A DNA stretch of 54,219 bases from an uncultured Acetatifactor sp. GTDB taxonomy: Bacteria; Bacillota; Clostridia; Lachnospirales; Lachnospiraceae. The stretch covers positions 1 through 54,219 of the forward strand of contig NZ_CAJUCP010000039.1 of NCBI RefSeq assembly GCF_910585425.1, given 5' to 3'. A program made the position numbers and the translations under genes. Below, piece by piece: positions 24,353-34,135 of this stretch. The notes beneath the pieces were generated by a model, which was given only the letters and a program-made list of their open reading frames with translations, did no database searches and had not been told where the DNA came from. Positions within the stretch are counted from its first letter, which is position 1. Every line of letters starts with the position of its first letter.

Positions 24353-24495
24353 ACAAGTATGGATGAATTGCCAGCCCTGTATGCGGGCTCCAGGCTGCAG
24401 ACGCACCAGCCGGAGCGGCGGCGCAGGCGGGGCGATCCCTTGTGGGCTTACAGTCACTGACCATAAATATATTGTAGCAGAAAGGAAGAAAAACC

Positions 24496-26523
24496 ATGCA
24501 ATTCAAAGAAGAAAACGGCGCTCTGATCGCCAGGCAGAACGGAGAGACGCTGCGCATCGAGGCCTGGGGGAAGGATTCCCTGCGGGTGCGGGCCACCAGG
24601 CTCCCCTCTTTCACGGAGCAGGACTGGGCGCTGACGGAAGACCCCGGGGGCTGCCTGGCAGCGGTGGAGATCGGCGAGGCAGACCACTGGGTGGGGGACG
24701 GCACCATGGACAAGCGCCAGATTGCCTCCGTCACCAACGGGCGCATCCGGGCCGTGGTGAATTTCCGCGGCGTGATGGTGTTCTACAGGGACGGGAAGCC
24801 TTTCCTGCAGGAGTATTTCCGGGAGTACGACGGGACGCTGAGCCGGGAGAGCCGCTGCCTGAAGATCGTCAACCGGGAGTGGAAGGGTGTCATCGGCGGC
24901 AGCGAGCACCAGCTTAACGTGAAGTTCGAGAGCAATGACGGCGAGAAGCTCTACGGCATGGGCCAGTACCAGCAGCCCTACCTGGACCTGAAGGGCTGCG
25001 TGCTGGAGCTGGCCCAGCGCAACTCCCAGATTTCCGTGCCCTTCGCGGTGTCCAGCCTGGGGTACGGCATGCTCTGGAACAATCCGGCGGTGGGACAGGT
25101 GACCTTCGGGAAGAACTACACGGAATGGACTGCCCGCTCCACCAGGCAGATGGACTACTGGCTCACCGTGGCGGACGGGCCCAGGGGAATCCTGGAGAAC
25201 TATACGGCAGTCACCGGACGGGCCCCCATGTTCCCGGAGGACCGCATGGGTCTGTGGCAGTGCAAGCTGCGCTACCGCACCCAGGAGGAGGTGCTGTCCG
25301 TGGCCAGGCAGTATCAGAAGGAGGGCATCCAGATCGACCAGATCGTCATCGATTTCTTCCACTGGACGGTGCAGGGGGACTGGAAGTTCGACACCACTTA
25401 CTGGCCGGATCCCAAAGCCATGGTGGAGGAGCTCCACGCCATGGGCATCAAGGTGGTGGTGTCCATATGGCCCTCCGTGGACAGGCGCAGCGAGCATTTC
25501 TGGGAGATGATGGACAGGGGCCTGCTGATCCGGACAGAGCGCGGGGCGGCCCAGACTTACGATTACCAGGGCGACTGCGTGGAGATCGACGTGTTCAACC
25601 CGGAGGCCAGGCAGTATGTGTGGGAGGTCTGCAAGAAGAATTATTACGACCTGGGGATAGACGCTTTCTGGCTGGACAATTCCGAGCCGGATTACGGGGT
25701 GTATGATTTCGACCACTACCGGTATATGGAGGGGCCCGCCCTGTCCTGCACCAATATCTATCCGCAGCTCTACAGCCGCGTCTTCTATGACAACATGAAG
25801 GCTCTGGGGAACGAGGATATCGTGAACCTTCTGCGCTGCGCCTGGGCCGGGAGCCAGAAGTACGGCAATGTGGTCTGGTCCGGGGACGTGCCCAGCACCT
25901 TCGAGGCCCTCTACGACCAGCTCCAGGCGGGGCTGAACATGGGCCTGGCGGGCATCCCCTGGTGGACTACAGATGTAGGCGGCTTCATGACGGACGATGT
26001 GAACGACCCGGATTTCCGGCAGCTCCTGATCCGCTGGTATGAGTTCGCGGTGTATTCCGCGGTGCTGCGGATGCACGGGGACAGGGGGCCTTACAATATC
26101 CCGCCCCTGGACGACCGGGACTGGGGCGGCGGCTATCTGCACACGGGCCAGCCCAATGAGCTGTGGAGCTACGGGGAGGAGAATTACCGCATCATGCGCA
26201 AGTACCTGGACATCCGCAGGGGCATGCACGATTATATCAAGGGGCTCTACAGGGAGGCCTCGGAGAACGGCTCTCCGCTGATCCGGACCATGTTCTATGA
26301 GTTCCCGGAGGACGGGAAGTGCTGGGAGCTCCAGGATCAGTACATGTTCGGGGACAGGTATCTGGTGGCCCCGATCCTGCGGCTGAACCAGTTCGAGAGG
26401 GACGTGTACCTGCCCGCGGGCATCTGGCGGGATACCAGGGACGGGAAGGAGTACCAGGGCGGCCAGGTCATCCACGCCATGGCACCGATCGATTCCATTC
26501 CGGTGTTCGAGAGGGTGATGTAA
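24496..26523 (+). CDS. GH31 family alpha-glycosidase (alpha-glucosidase / alpha-xylosidase type)
   Basis: The 675-aa retaining glycosidase has the GH31 N-terminal beta-sandwich (LYGMGQYQQPYLDLKG), the barrel (PEDRMGLWQCKLRYRTQEEV), the nucleophile motif DAFWLDNSEPD with Asp394, and the acid/base motif WSGD with Asp464. Length and motifs fit YicI-like alpha-xylosidases as well as alpha-glucosidases; the substrate cannot be decided from sequence. No signal peptide is present, so it acts in the cytoplasm. The start has AAAGGAAG upstream. Divergent AraC regulator; no transporter in the same unit. Confidence 0.9.
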   Translation: MQFKEENGALIARQNGETLRIEAWGKDSLRVRATRLPSFTEQDWALTEDPGGCLAAVEIGEADHWVGDGTMDKRQIASVTNGRIRAVVNFRGVMVFYRDGKPFLQEYFREYDGTLSRESRCLKIVNREWKGVIGGSEHQLNVKFESNDGEKLYGMGQYQQPYLDLKGCVLELAQRNSQISVPFAVSSLGYGMLWNNPAVGQVTFGKNYTEWTARSTRQMDYWLTVADGPRGILENYTAVTGRAPMFPEDRMGLWQCKLRYRTQEEVLSVARQYQKEGIQIDQIVIDFFHWTVQGDWKFDTTYWPDPKAMVEELHAMGIKVVVSIWPSVDRRSEHFWEMMDRGLLIRTERGAAQTYDYQGDCVEIDVFNPEARQYVWEVCKKNYYDLGIDAFWLDNSEPDYGVYDFDHYRYMEGPALSCTNIYPQLYSRVFYDNMKALGNEDIVNLLRCAWAGSQKYGNVVWSGDVPSTFEALYDQLQAGLNMGLAGIPWWTTDVGGFMTDDVNDPDFRQLLIRWYEFAVYSAVLRMHGDRGPYNIPPLDDRDWGGGYLHTGQPNELWSYGEENYRIMRKYLDIRRGMHDYIKGLYREASENGSPLIRTMFYEFPEDGKCWELQDQYMFGDRYLVAPILRLNQFERDVYLPAGIWRDTRDGKEYQGGQVIHAMAPIDSIPVFERVM

Positions 26524-26585
26524 GGCGGGAAAACGGAGCGTTTTTTGAAGCGAGAATAATCTAAAGTAGCCAGTGAAAAGAAAAT

Positions 26586-26633
26586 CCCCCGGAAATGCCA
26601 TTTGCCAGCATTTCCGGGGGTATTTTTATATCG
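26586..26633. terminator. Bidirectional terminator between GH31 gene and pheT
   Basis: A 13-bp perfect stem (CCCCCGGAAATGC / GCATTTCCGGGGG) at 26586-26620 has T-rich flanks on both strands (TATTTTTATA on plus, GATTTTCTTTTC on minus), fitting the two convergent genes. Confidence 0.85.
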
Positions 26634-29039
26634 TCAGCTCCGCATCTGCGCGCCGTAAGCCTCGCCCAGGAGCTCCAGGATCTTCCCGATGGTCTCTTCC
26701 ATCATCTCGTCGGTGACATCCTTCTCCTTTGAGGCCAGCTCGATGTTGAAGGCCATGCTCTTCTTGCCCACGCCCAGCTTCTCGCTCTCGAAGATGTCGA
26801 AGAGCTCCACATTGGAGACCAGGGCATCCGCATGGCGGATCTTCTCGATGATCTCGCCGCATTCCACTCCCTTGTCCACCACCAGGGAAATGTCCCTGCG
26901 GGCCCTGGCGTAGGGAGCTTCCGGCTCATAATGGATCTCTGCCTTGAACTTGGCGCTGAGGGCATCGTAGTTCAGCTCCGCCACGAAAATCTTCGTATCC
27001 CCCTTCTTGTCCTTGGCGATGGCCAGGGAGTCCACCACATCATAGCGCAGCTGCCCGAAGGTGCCTATCACCGCACCGTCGCAGATGACCTGCGCCGTCC
27101 TGCCCGGATGGAGATAGGGCACATTGCCTTTTTTATAGGTAAATTTCAGGTCGCTGTCAGCCGCCAGCGCCTCCAGCGTCTCCTTCATGGAGAAGAAGTC
27201 CTCGTCCGCCCCGCAGGCGCCCAGGCACAGGGTCTTCACCTCCCGGGGCGCCTGGGTCAGGGGCAGGCTTTCAGGCAGGTATACATTGGCCAGCTCGAAG
27301 AACCTCAGGCTCTCGTGTCCGTTCTTGATATTGTTCTCAATGGCCCTTACCATGGCGGGGGCCATGAATGTCCGCATGATGCTCAGGTTTTCCGTAATCG
27401 GGTTCAGGATCTCCACCGCCTGCCTCTCCTCCTCCGGAATCAGGAACTGGTCGAATTCTGTCCTGGCGGTCATGGCGATGGTCTGGATCTCGAAATAGCC
27501 CTGGGTGCAAAGGAACGTTTTTACGGCCAGTTCTTTCCGTTGTGCCGCATTCAGGCCGCCGTTGGTGACCAGAGCCTCCCCCAGGAAGGTGGGGACTACC
27601 TTGTCGTAGCCATATTCCCTGATCACTTCCTCCGCGATGTCCTGATCCGTCTCAATGTCCTCCCGGTAGCGGGGCACGGACAGGGTCAAAACGCCGCCTT
27701 CGCACTCCACGCCGAAGTTCAGGGCACGCAGGATGCGCACCATCTCCTCCTCAGGCACCTCTATGCCCAGCACATAGTTCACCCTGGCAGTCTCTACCTT
27801 GATGATCCGCCTCTCGGTGGACGCCCCGGCGCTGACGTCGAAGTGGGAGGAGCTGACCTTCGCCACCCCCAGTGTCTGGACCAGGTTCAGGGCACGGGCC
27901 ATGCCGCATTCCACGGAATACTCATCGATGCCTTTCTCGTACCGGGCCGCGGCGTCGGAGTGGAGCCCCAGCCCCCTGGCGGTCTTGCGGACGCTGTCCT
28001 TGCGGAACTTGGCGGACTCGAAGAGCACCTCCTTTGTGTGCTCCGTAATCTCGCTGTTCTGGCCCCCCATGACGCCGGCCAGGCCTACGGGCTTCTCCTT
28101 ATCGCAGATCAGCAGATTGCTCGTATCCAGCACGCGCTTCTTCCCGTCCAGGGTCACCAGCTCCTCCCCCTGGGCCGCCCGGCGGACTACGATGGAAGAG
28201 CCCTCCAGGGTGTCCAGGTCAAAGGCATGCATGGGCTGTCCGATCTCCACCAGCACATAGTTGGTGATGTCCACCATGGCGCTGATGGCATTGTGGCCCA
28301 CAGCGATGAGCCTGCGCTTCATCCACAGGGGCGACTCCTTGTACTGCACGTCATACACATAATGGCCCAGATACCTGGGGCAGATATCCTGGTCGATCAC
28401 CGTGACGCTGATGTCCCCGTTCACGGTGCCGTCACAGGCGTAGCTCATGTCGGGCTCCTTCACTTCCTTCCCCAGGATAGCCGCCACCTCCCTGGCGATG
28501 CCCAGCACGGACTGGCAGTCCGGCCGATTGGCCGTTATCGAAATATCGAATACATAATCCTCCAGGCCCAGGTAGGTCCTGATATCCTCTCCCACAGGCG
28601 CGTCCTGGTCCAGGATCATGATGCCGTTCACGTCCGCCCCCGGATACCATTCCTTGTCCAGGCACAGCTCCTCCCCGGAGCAGAGCATGCCGTAGGACAT
28701 CATGTCCTTCATCTTCCTGGGGGCGATCTCCAGGCCGTTCGGCAGCTTGGCCCCCACCAGGCAGGCGGGGACCTTTGCCCCCTGGAACACATTGTCCGCG
28801 CCGGTGAGGATCAGGTGGTCATGGCCCTGCACGCCGCAGTCGATATGGCAGATATAAAGATGCGTCCCTTCGTATTTTTCTATGGAGGTGACCTGACCCA
28901 CGTATATCTTCTCAATATTTTCTCCCAGGTAGGCGACCTCCTCCACCTCCAGCCCGGCGGAGAACAGCTTCTCCTCCAGCTCCTTCGGGGTCACGTCTAT
29001 GTCTACATAATCCTTTAACCAGCTCAGTAATACTTTCAT
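26634..29039 (-). CDS. pheT: PheT, phenylalanine-tRNA ligase beta subunit
   Basis: The 801-aa beta subunit of the (alpha-beta)2 enzyme has, in order, the EMAP/tRNA-binding domain (GQVTSIEKYEGTHLYICHID), B3/B4 editing domain (AISAMVDITNYVLVEIGQPM), B5 DNA-binding-like domain, the catalytic-like core (FFELANVYLPE) and the C-terminal anticodon-binding FDX-ACB domain (PEAPYARARRDISLVVDKGV). Length is as usual. It follows pheS by 18 bp and is controlled through the T-box ahead of pheS. AGAGGAG precedes the ATG. Confidence 0.97.
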   Translation of the reverse strand: MKVLLSWLKDYVDIDVTPKELEEKLFSAGLEVEEVAYLGENIEKIYVGQVTSIEKYEGTHLYICHIDCGVQGHDHLILTGADNVFQGAKVPACLVGAKLPNGLEIAPRKMKDMMSYGMLCSGEELCLDKEWYPGADVNGIMILDQDAPVGEDIRTYLGLEDYVFDISITANRPDCQSVLGIAREVAAILGKEVKEPDMSYACDGTVNGDISVTVIDQDICPRYLGHYVYDVQYKESPLWMKRRLIAVGHNAISAMVDITNYVLVEIGQPMHAFDLDTLEGSSIVVRRAAQGEELVTLDGKKRVLDTSNLLICDKEKPVGLAGVMGGQNSEITEHTKEVLFESAKFRKDSVRKTARGLGLHSDAAARYEKGIDEYSVECGMARALNLVQTLGVAKVSSSHFDVSAGASTERRIIKVETARVNYVLGIEVPEEEMVRILRALNFGVECEGGVLTLSVPRYREDIETDQDIAEEVIREYGYDKVVPTFLGEALVTNGGLNAAQRKELAVKTFLCTQGYFEIQTIAMTARTEFDQFLIPEEERQAVEILNPITENLSIMRTFMAPAMVRAIENNIKNGHESLRFFELANVYLPESLPLTQAPREVKTLCLGACGADEDFFSMKETLEALAADSDLKFTYKKGNVPYLHPGRTAQVICDGAVIGTFGQLRYDVVDSLAIAKDKKGDTKIFVAELNYDALSAKFKAEIHYEPEAPYARARRDISLVVDKGVECGEIIEKIRHADALVSNVELFDIFESEKLGVGKKSMAFNIELASKEKDVTDEMMEETIGKILELLGEAYGAQMRS

Positions 29040-29057
29040 ATCCAGCCTGTCTCCTCT

Positions 29058-30077
29058 CTATGCCTTGAATTGCTTCAAAAACTCCACATCGTTCTCGAAG
29101 AGCTTGCCCATATGGTTGATGCCGTATTTCAGCATGGCGATGCGCTCGATGCCGATGCCGAAGGCCAGGCCCGAATACTGCTCCGGATCGATGCCGCAGT
29201 TTGCCAGCACCTTCTTGTTGACCACGCCGCCGCCCAGCACTTCGATCCAGCCCGTGCCCTTGCAGAGGGGGCAGCCCGCGCCGCCGCACTTGAAGCAGCT
29301 CACGTCCACTTCCACGGAAGGCTCCGTGAAGGGGAAGTAGGAGGGGCGCAGCCTGGTCTTCGCCGCGTCGGAGAACAGGTTCTTCACGAATTCGTCCAGC
29401 ATGCCCTGGAGGTCGCAGAGGGTGATGTGCCTGTCCACCACCAGGCCCTCCATCTGGCTGAACATGGGGGAGTGGGTGGCGTCCGAGTCGGAACGGAACA
29501 CCTTGCCGGGCACCAGCACCTTAATCGGCGGCTTCTTGCTGTCCATGACCCGGATCTGCCCCGGGGAGGTGTGGGTGCGCAGGAGCAGGTCTTCCGTGAG
29601 CCAGAAGGTGTCCTGCATGTCCCGGGAGGGGTGGTCCTTGAGGACATTGAGCCTGGTGAAATTGTGGTCGTCATCCTCGATCTCCGGCCCCTCGAAGACC
29701 TCGAAGCCCATGCCGGCGAACACGTTGATGATCTCATGCTTCACGGCGGTGAGGGGGTGGAGGTTCCCCACAGGACGGCGCTTCACCGGGACTGTCACGT
29801 CTATGGCTTCCCTCCGGTACTTCTGCTCCAGCTCGAAGGCCTCTATCCGGGCCTTCTTCTCGTCATATTTTTCCTGTACCCAGGTCTTCACCTCGTTGAC
29901 GAACTGGCCGTAGGCCTTCTTCTCCTCCTTGGCCACTTCCTTGATCCCGGTCATCAGCTTCTGGACGGAACCGGTCTTGCTGAGGTACTTCTTCCACACA
30001 TCGGAAAGCTGGATCTCGGATGCGGCCGATTCAATGTCGGCCAGGAATTCTTTCTTCAGGTCGTCTGCATTGAACAT
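29058..30077 (-). CDS. pheS: PheS, phenylalanine-tRNA ligase alpha subunit
   Basis: The 339-aa catalytic subunit charges tRNA-Phe. It has the N-terminal coiled coil, class II motif 2 (LLRTHTSPGQIRVM, then FRSDSDATHSPMFSQMEGLV) and motif 3 (SGLAFGIGIERIAMLKYGI). The second ATG (MFNADDLKKEF) is preferred, since AAAGGAG lies 8 nt before it and directly abuts the first ATG. A CxxC..CxxC insertion (SCFKCGGAGCPLCKGTGW) near the active site is normal for many clostridial PheS proteins. Confidence 0.97.
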   Translation of the reverse strand: MFNADDLKKEFLADIESAASEIQLSDVWKKYLSKTGSVQKLMTGIKEVAKEEKKAYGQFVNEVKTWVQEKYDEKKARIEAFELEQKYRREAIDVTVPVKRRPVGNLHPLTAVKHEIINVFAGMGFEVFEGPEIEDDDHNFTRLNVLKDHPSRDMQDTFWLTEDLLLRTHTSPGQIRVMDSKKPPIKVLVPGKVFRSDSDATHSPMFSQMEGLVVDRHITLCDLQGMLDEFVKNLFSDAAKTRLRPSYFPFTEPSVEVDVSCFKCGGAGCPLCKGTGWIEVLGGGVVNKKVLANCGIDPEQYSGLAFGIGIERIAMLKYGINHMGKLFENDVEFLKQFKA

Positions 30078-30100
30078 TTCGCTCATCTCCTTTTCTTCTT

Positions 30101-30354
30101 AAAAAAATCCCCTCTGCGCATGGCGCAGAAGGGACGAATCATCGCGTTACCACCCTTTTTCACCCGGGAAAGCCCGCCGCTCTCCCAAGTGCTCTCATTC
30201 TCACTTTAATGCAGTGAATACATCCTGCTTAGTTTCTCGCAGGAAGCTCCGATGCTGAAATTCGCGGACACGTCCTGCCGGATGCTTCCAGCCAGGGCAT
30301 CCTTCTCTGGGGGCGGGAAATCGTGTGGGCTACTGACACATCTTCATCGCTGTT
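30101..30354 (-). promoter_or_regulatory. T-box riboswitch of pheST (Phe, specifier UUC)
   Basis: The minus-strand leader of about 250 nt has the T-box core GGGTGGTAACGCG (30143-30155), which pairs with the tRNA acceptor end, and a specifier-loop UUC for Phe at 30257-30259. A terminator follows: stem around CTGCGC/GCGCAG (30108-30133) and seven T. Uncharged tRNA-Phe would favour the antiterminator and switch on pheST. The transcript start is expected about 7 nt after the -10 at 30361-30366. Confidence 0.92.
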
Positions 30355-30360
30355 GGGGGT

Positions 30361-30389
30361 AGTATATCATTATTTTGTTTTGAATGCAA
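30361..30389 (-). promoter_or_regulatory. Sigma-A promoter of pheST
   Basis: Minus strand: TTGCAT (30384-30389), 17-nt spacer, TATACT (30361-30366). Placed directly after the fucosidase gene's weak terminator. Confidence 0.85.
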
Positions 30390-30390
30390 G

Positions 30391-30417
30391 AAAAAAATGT
30401 GAAATCCCTATCTCACA
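30391..30417 (-). terminator. Weak terminator overlapping the end of the fucosidase gene
   Basis: TGTGA/TCACA (5 bp) with a 10-nt loop is followed by seven T. The stem overlaps the fucosidase stop codon and is short, so termination may be partial. Confidence 0.45.
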
Positions 30418-31376
30418 GCCCACCCCTCCGGTATCTCCTCCAGCGGCGCAGGTTTCCGATATCTCTCTCCGATCTGCCGGAACCGCTCCACTATGTTATC
30501 GTCCAACAGCCCATCCGTATTCGGTGAACCATTTATTATGAATGATGTATTGCAGCTATTGGAACGCTTTATCCAGTCAATCGCCCAGTCCGCAGGCTTC
30601 AGGACCTTATCTCCGTCGCCGTCCCGCCAGAACCAGCTCTTCGTCAGGACATGGCAGCTTGCGCCGGGGCCCGCGAACCCGCCCTCGAACCTCTGCCCGG
30701 CAGCGCACTCATGGAACACGATGTCGGAATGCCTCAGGCCGTCCAGGCTGCCGATGTTCAGCACCAGGCATTCCGGCTGAAGCCCCTTCACCCAGCCGTC
30801 GAACTCCTCAAAGGACAGATCCTCATAGCTGGGGCCTCCCCAGGGGGACTGCCATCCGTCAACGATGAGAAAAGGGATTTCGCCGTAACCGGTGAGCAGC
30901 TCCGTCACCTGCCCCTTGATATATTCTTTGTTCTCCGGAGAGCAGCCTCTGCGGTTGATGCCCTGGGTCAGGTCCAGGATGGAGAAGTACAGTCCCGCTT
31001 TCATCCCCTGTACCCGGAAGGCCTCTAAATATTCCCTGACCACATCCGTCTTCACCGGGGAGTTGCGGACACAGTGCTCCGTATATTTGGTGGGCCACAG
31101 GCAGAACCCCTCATGGTGCTTGGCCGTCAGGGCCGCGAATTCCACCCCTGCCGCCTTTCCGGCTTCCGCCCACTGGGCGCAGTCCAGCCGGACGGGATTC
31201 CAGCTCTGGGGGTCAAAGGGAAAGCGCCTGGGCACTCCCTGGTTCTCGTGGTCGAATTCCCAGTCCACCACATCCGGATTGGAGTGGAACTGGAAGGTGG
31301 CGCTGTTGAAATGGATGAACATTCCGAAGCGCAGGTTGACGAAATCCTTTTGAAGTTCGATTAAATTTTTTCCCAT
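30408..31376 (-). CDS. GH29 alpha-L-fucosidase
   Basis: The 322-aa retaining fucosidase has the GH29 opening (LRFGMFIHFNSATF), the KHHEGFCLWPTKYT motif and the nucleophile region (FLIVDGWQSPWGG). It lacks a signal peptide, so it acts on imported fucosides in the cytoplasm, and it lacks the C-terminal beta-sandwich found in many GH29 enzymes. The ATG giving MGKNLIELQ has AAGGAG 9 nt upstream; the longer frame is rejected. It is last in the binding protein/permease operon, which suggests that the transported sugar carries a terminal L-fucose. A GH29-related unnamed specificity cannot be excluded. Confidence 0.85.
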   Translation of the reverse strand: MGKNLIELQKDFVNLRFGMFIHFNSATFQFHSNPDVVDWEFDHENQGVPRRFPFDPQSWNPVRLDCAQWAEAGKAAGVEFAALTAKHHEGFCLWPTKYTEHCVRNSPVKTDVVREYLEAFRVQGMKAGLYFSILDLTQGINRRGCSPENKEYIKGQVTELLTGYGEIPFLIVDGWQSPWGGPSYEDLSFEEFDGWVKGLQPECLVLNIGSLDGLRHSDIVFHECAAGQRFEGGFAGPGASCHVLTKSWFWRDGDGDKVLKPADWAIDWIKRSNSCNTSFIINGSPNTDGLLDDNIVERFRQIGERYRKPAPLEEIPEGWAVR

Positions 31377-31455
31377 ACCACATGTCTCCTTGTCGATTCT
31401 ACGGCGGAAGCCTTCCTGTGCCCTGCCTCCGTTGCCGGAAGCGGGGCCGCATTCC

Positions 31456-33192
31456 TTATTTGCCGCCGTACTGGCGGTCATACGCCGCCTGATAGGCCTC
31501 TGTCATCTGTGACATGCTGTAGACGCTCTCCATGTTCTTCACATGGTTCTCCCAGTCGCTCTCCAGGTTCCAGGCGCCTGTGACGAAATTGAAGAACATC
31601 TCGGAGAAATAATTGTTCCACTCCGTGCGCAGAGGGGACACCGTAAAGTTCTCGTCCTCCGTGAGCTTCAGGGCAGGCAGAGCGTAATCGTCCATGTCAT
31701 ATTGATCGTACATCTCTTTGGTGGTTTTGTAAAGCAGGAATTCCATGCCGTCCGCGGAGTAGAGGTCTACGTTCGGATCCACCGTCTGTCCCGCGCGCCA
31801 CTCCGCGCTGAAATTGTAGACACCCATCTGGGTCCAGCAGTCGTTCCGGGTGCTCCCCACATCGCCGCCGTAAGCGATGAGCGCCGTCCAGAGGGCAGGC
31901 TGCCCCTCAGAGCCCACCTCGCCGTCCTCGGCGTAGCGCCAGGCCTTCCCCTCCACGCCGTTGAAGATGGTGTTGCATGCCTCTCCGGTATAGAGCGCAT
32001 TGGCCCACTGCATGGCAAGGGCGGGATCCGCACAGTCCTTCGTGATGACAAAGTTGCCCGTGCCGGGGGTATAAGGCGCGCTGTAAGCGTACTGGACGCC
32101 TTCAGGCCCCTTCAGCGGCGCCAGTGGACGGTAAAGCTGATAGCGGTCTCCTCCTATCTCGGTGGTGAACTGCCCGCCGTAGCCCGCGGTGGTGGCCCCC
32201 ACCAGGGGTGCGTCCGGATTGTCCACCAGCTTCTTGAGCTGGTCGTTGGTCTGGGTCAGGGTGCCCGCGTCCATCAGGCCCTCGGCATATAAATCGTTCA
32301 GATAGGCCAGGGCGTCCCGGAAGCGCTCGTCCGCGGACAGGTTCACCACCTTGCCTCCGTCCAGGCCGAATCCCTGGCTGTAGGCGCTCATGGGAAGGAA
32401 CGCGCCCAGCAGGAAGTAGGCGGACTGCGTATACCAGCCGTTGGTATCTCCGCTCAGGGGAACCTCGTCCTTTATGCCGTTGCCATTGGGATCATTGTCC
32501 CTGAAAGCGATCAACATCTCCTTGAACTCCTCAGTGGTGGTGGGATATTCCAGATTCAGCTCCTGCATCCACTGGTCATTGACCCACATCTTCAGGGCAC
32601 GGCTGCAGTGGAAACAGGGATTGATCTCCGGCAGACTGTATATCTGTCCGTCCACCTCCCGCAGCAGATCCATGCCTCCCTGGGCCTCAAAGGGCTCCAT
32701 GGCCTCAATCAGGTTCGGCGCATACTGGTCGATCAGGTCGTCCAGAGGAATCAGATACTGGTCTTCCACGCCGTATTGGGTCATCTGCGCGGCCGTGATG
32801 CCGCAGTTTAAGAACACATCGGGCAGTTCGCCTCCGGCCAGCATCATGGCAATCTTCTCGTTGATGTTCTCCAGGGGCAGCTGCTCATAGTTCACATGGA
32901 TGCCGGTGACCTCCTCCAGCCACAGGGATGCCTCATTGGTGTTCATATCCTCCACCACGGAAGGCTTTCCCACCACCACATTCAGGACCTTCTCTCCCCC
33001 GGCCTGCGTCCCCTCGGCATCGGCTCCCTGGTCCGTTCCGGCATCGGCCTCAGAGGTGCCCTCCTGCGGGGCGTCCTCCTGTCCCGCGCCCCCATCGGAG
33101 GACGGCGTCCCGCTGTCCCCGCCGCAGGCGGACAGGGCCACGCACAGTGCCAGCAGCGCCGGCAGCATTCGGATTCGCTTTGATTTCGTCAT
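31456..33192 (-). CDS. Sugar ABC transporter substrate-binding lipoprotein
   Basis: The 578-aa extracellular solute-binding protein (LipO/Lpl type) has a lipoprotein signal peptide with lipobox LSAC and lipidated Cys23. An acidic Gly/Ser/Asp-rich linker follows (GAGQEDAPQEGTSEADAGT). The mature fold opens with VVVGKPSVVEDMNTNEASLW and LEEVTGIHVNYEQLPLENIN. It passes its ligand to the two permeases encoded just upstream. AAAGGAG lies 8 nt before the ATG. No ATPase gene is in the window, so a shared MsmX-type ATPase encoded elsewhere is likely. Confidence 0.93.
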   Translation of the reverse strand: MTKSKRIRMLPALLALCVALSACGGDSGTPSSDGGAGQEDAPQEGTSEADAGTDQGADAEGTQAGGEKVLNVVVGKPSVVEDMNTNEASLWLEEVTGIHVNYEQLPLENINEKIAMMLAGGELPDVFLNCGITAAQMTQYGVEDQYLIPLDDLIDQYAPNLIEAMEPFEAQGGMDLLREVDGQIYSLPEINPCFHCSRALKMWVNDQWMQELNLEYPTTTEEFKEMLIAFRDNDPNGNGIKDEVPLSGDTNGWYTQSAYFLLGAFLPMSAYSQGFGLDGGKVVNLSADERFRDALAYLNDLYAEGLMDAGTLTQTNDQLKKLVDNPDAPLVGATTAGYGGQFTTEIGGDRYQLYRPLAPLKGPEGVQYAYSAPYTPGTGNFVITKDCADPALAMQWANALYTGEACNTIFNGVEGKAWRYAEDGEVGSEGQPALWTALIAYGGDVGSTRNDCWTQMGVYNFSAEWRAGQTVDPNVDLYSADGMEFLLYKTTKEMYDQYDMDDYALPALKLTEDENFTVSPLRTEWNNYFSEMFFNFVTGAWNLESDWENHVKNMESVYSMSQMTEAYQAAYDRQYGGK

Positions 33193-33243
33193 ACTCTTCT
33201 CTCCTTTTCGTTTCGCTTTGTTTCCTCTATTGTTTCAGAAGGG

Positions 33244-34116
33244 TCATCCCTTCATGGAACCCATCATGACACCTTTCACGAAGTGCTTCTGGATAAAAGG
33301 ATATACCGCCAGCAGCGGTGCGCTGGACACCACGATCAGCGCGTATTTCAGCACATCCGCCAGTCCCTGCTTCAATATCATTTCCGAAATGTTCACCGTC
33401 ATGTCGGAGGACACGGAATTCATCACTAAGATATCCCTCAGTATGATCTGCAGCGGATACATGTCCTGGTCTTTCAGGAACATCATGGCATAGAAATAGG
33501 AATTCCACTGCCCCACCACATTGTAGAGCACCAGCACCGCCAGGATGGAGCCGGACAGCGGCAGCACCATGTAGACAAGCCTGCCCAGGTGGCTGCAGCC
33601 GTCTATCTCGGCGGCCTCCAGCATTTCCGCGGGGATAGCCGTCTGTATGTGGGTGCGCATGAGGATGATATGGAACACGTTCAGCGCCACGGGCACCACC
33701 ACGGACCACCGGGTATAGAGCAGCCCCAGATTCTTCACCACCAGGTAGAAGGGGATGAGCCCTCCGGAAAACAGGGTGGAAAATATCAGCAGCTTCGAGA
33801 ACAGCCCTCTGCCCATGAGCCTCCTGCAGGAGAGCGGGTATGCGGCGCATATGGTCACTGCCAGGCTTATCAAAGTGCCCCCTGCGGAATACAGTATGGT
33901 ATTGGCATAGCCGGAAAGTATCAGCTTGTTCTTAAAGACCTGCCGGTATGCCAGAAGGGTGGGGTTCACCGGGAACAGGACCACTCTGCCGCTCACCACA
34001 TCCGCCGGGGCGCTGAAGGAGGCGCTGACGATGTAGAGCAGCGGGTAGAGCACGAGCAGCCCGGAAAGTCCCAGAAGTATGTATACAATGATATCGAAAA
34101 GCTTCACTTTTTTCAT
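33244..34116 (-). CDS. Sugar ABC transporter permease, LplC/YtcP type
   Basis: The 290-aa inner-membrane permease has six predicted membrane segments and the EAA loop (EMLEAAEIDGCSHLGRLVYM) that contacts the ATPase. The C-terminus KGVMMGSMKG is typical of the LplC subfamily. It lies between the binding-protein gene (51 bp downstream) and the LplB-type gene (19 bp upstream). Confidence 0.93.
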   Translation of the reverse strand: MKKVKLFDIIVYILLGLSGLLVLYPLLYIVSASFSAPADVVSGRVVLFPVNPTLLAYRQVFKNKLILSGYANTILYSAGGTLISLAVTICAAYPLSCRRLMGRGLFSKLLIFSTLFSGGLIPFYLVVKNLGLLYTRWSVVVPVALNVFHIILMRTHIQTAIPAEMLEAAEIDGCSHLGRLVYMVLPLSGSILAVLVLYNVVGQWNSYFYAMMFLKDQDMYPLQIILRDILVMNSVSSDMTVNISEMILKQGLADVLKYALIVVSSAPLLAVYPFIQKHFVKGVMMGSMKG

Positions 34117-34135
34117 ATAGGTATCGTGACCTCCT

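Noticed and set aside
24454..26601. Very long minus-strand frame (715 codons) opposite the GH31 gene
   Set aside because: It is a mirror of a G+C-rich gene with strong codon bias; the plus strand has GH31 catalytic motifs and a ribosome site, and the minus frame shows no family features.
26832..29018. Long plus-strand frame (728 codons) opposite pheT
   Set aside because: pheT is certain on the minus strand; the plus frame has low-complexity His/Leu/Gly sequence typical of shadows.
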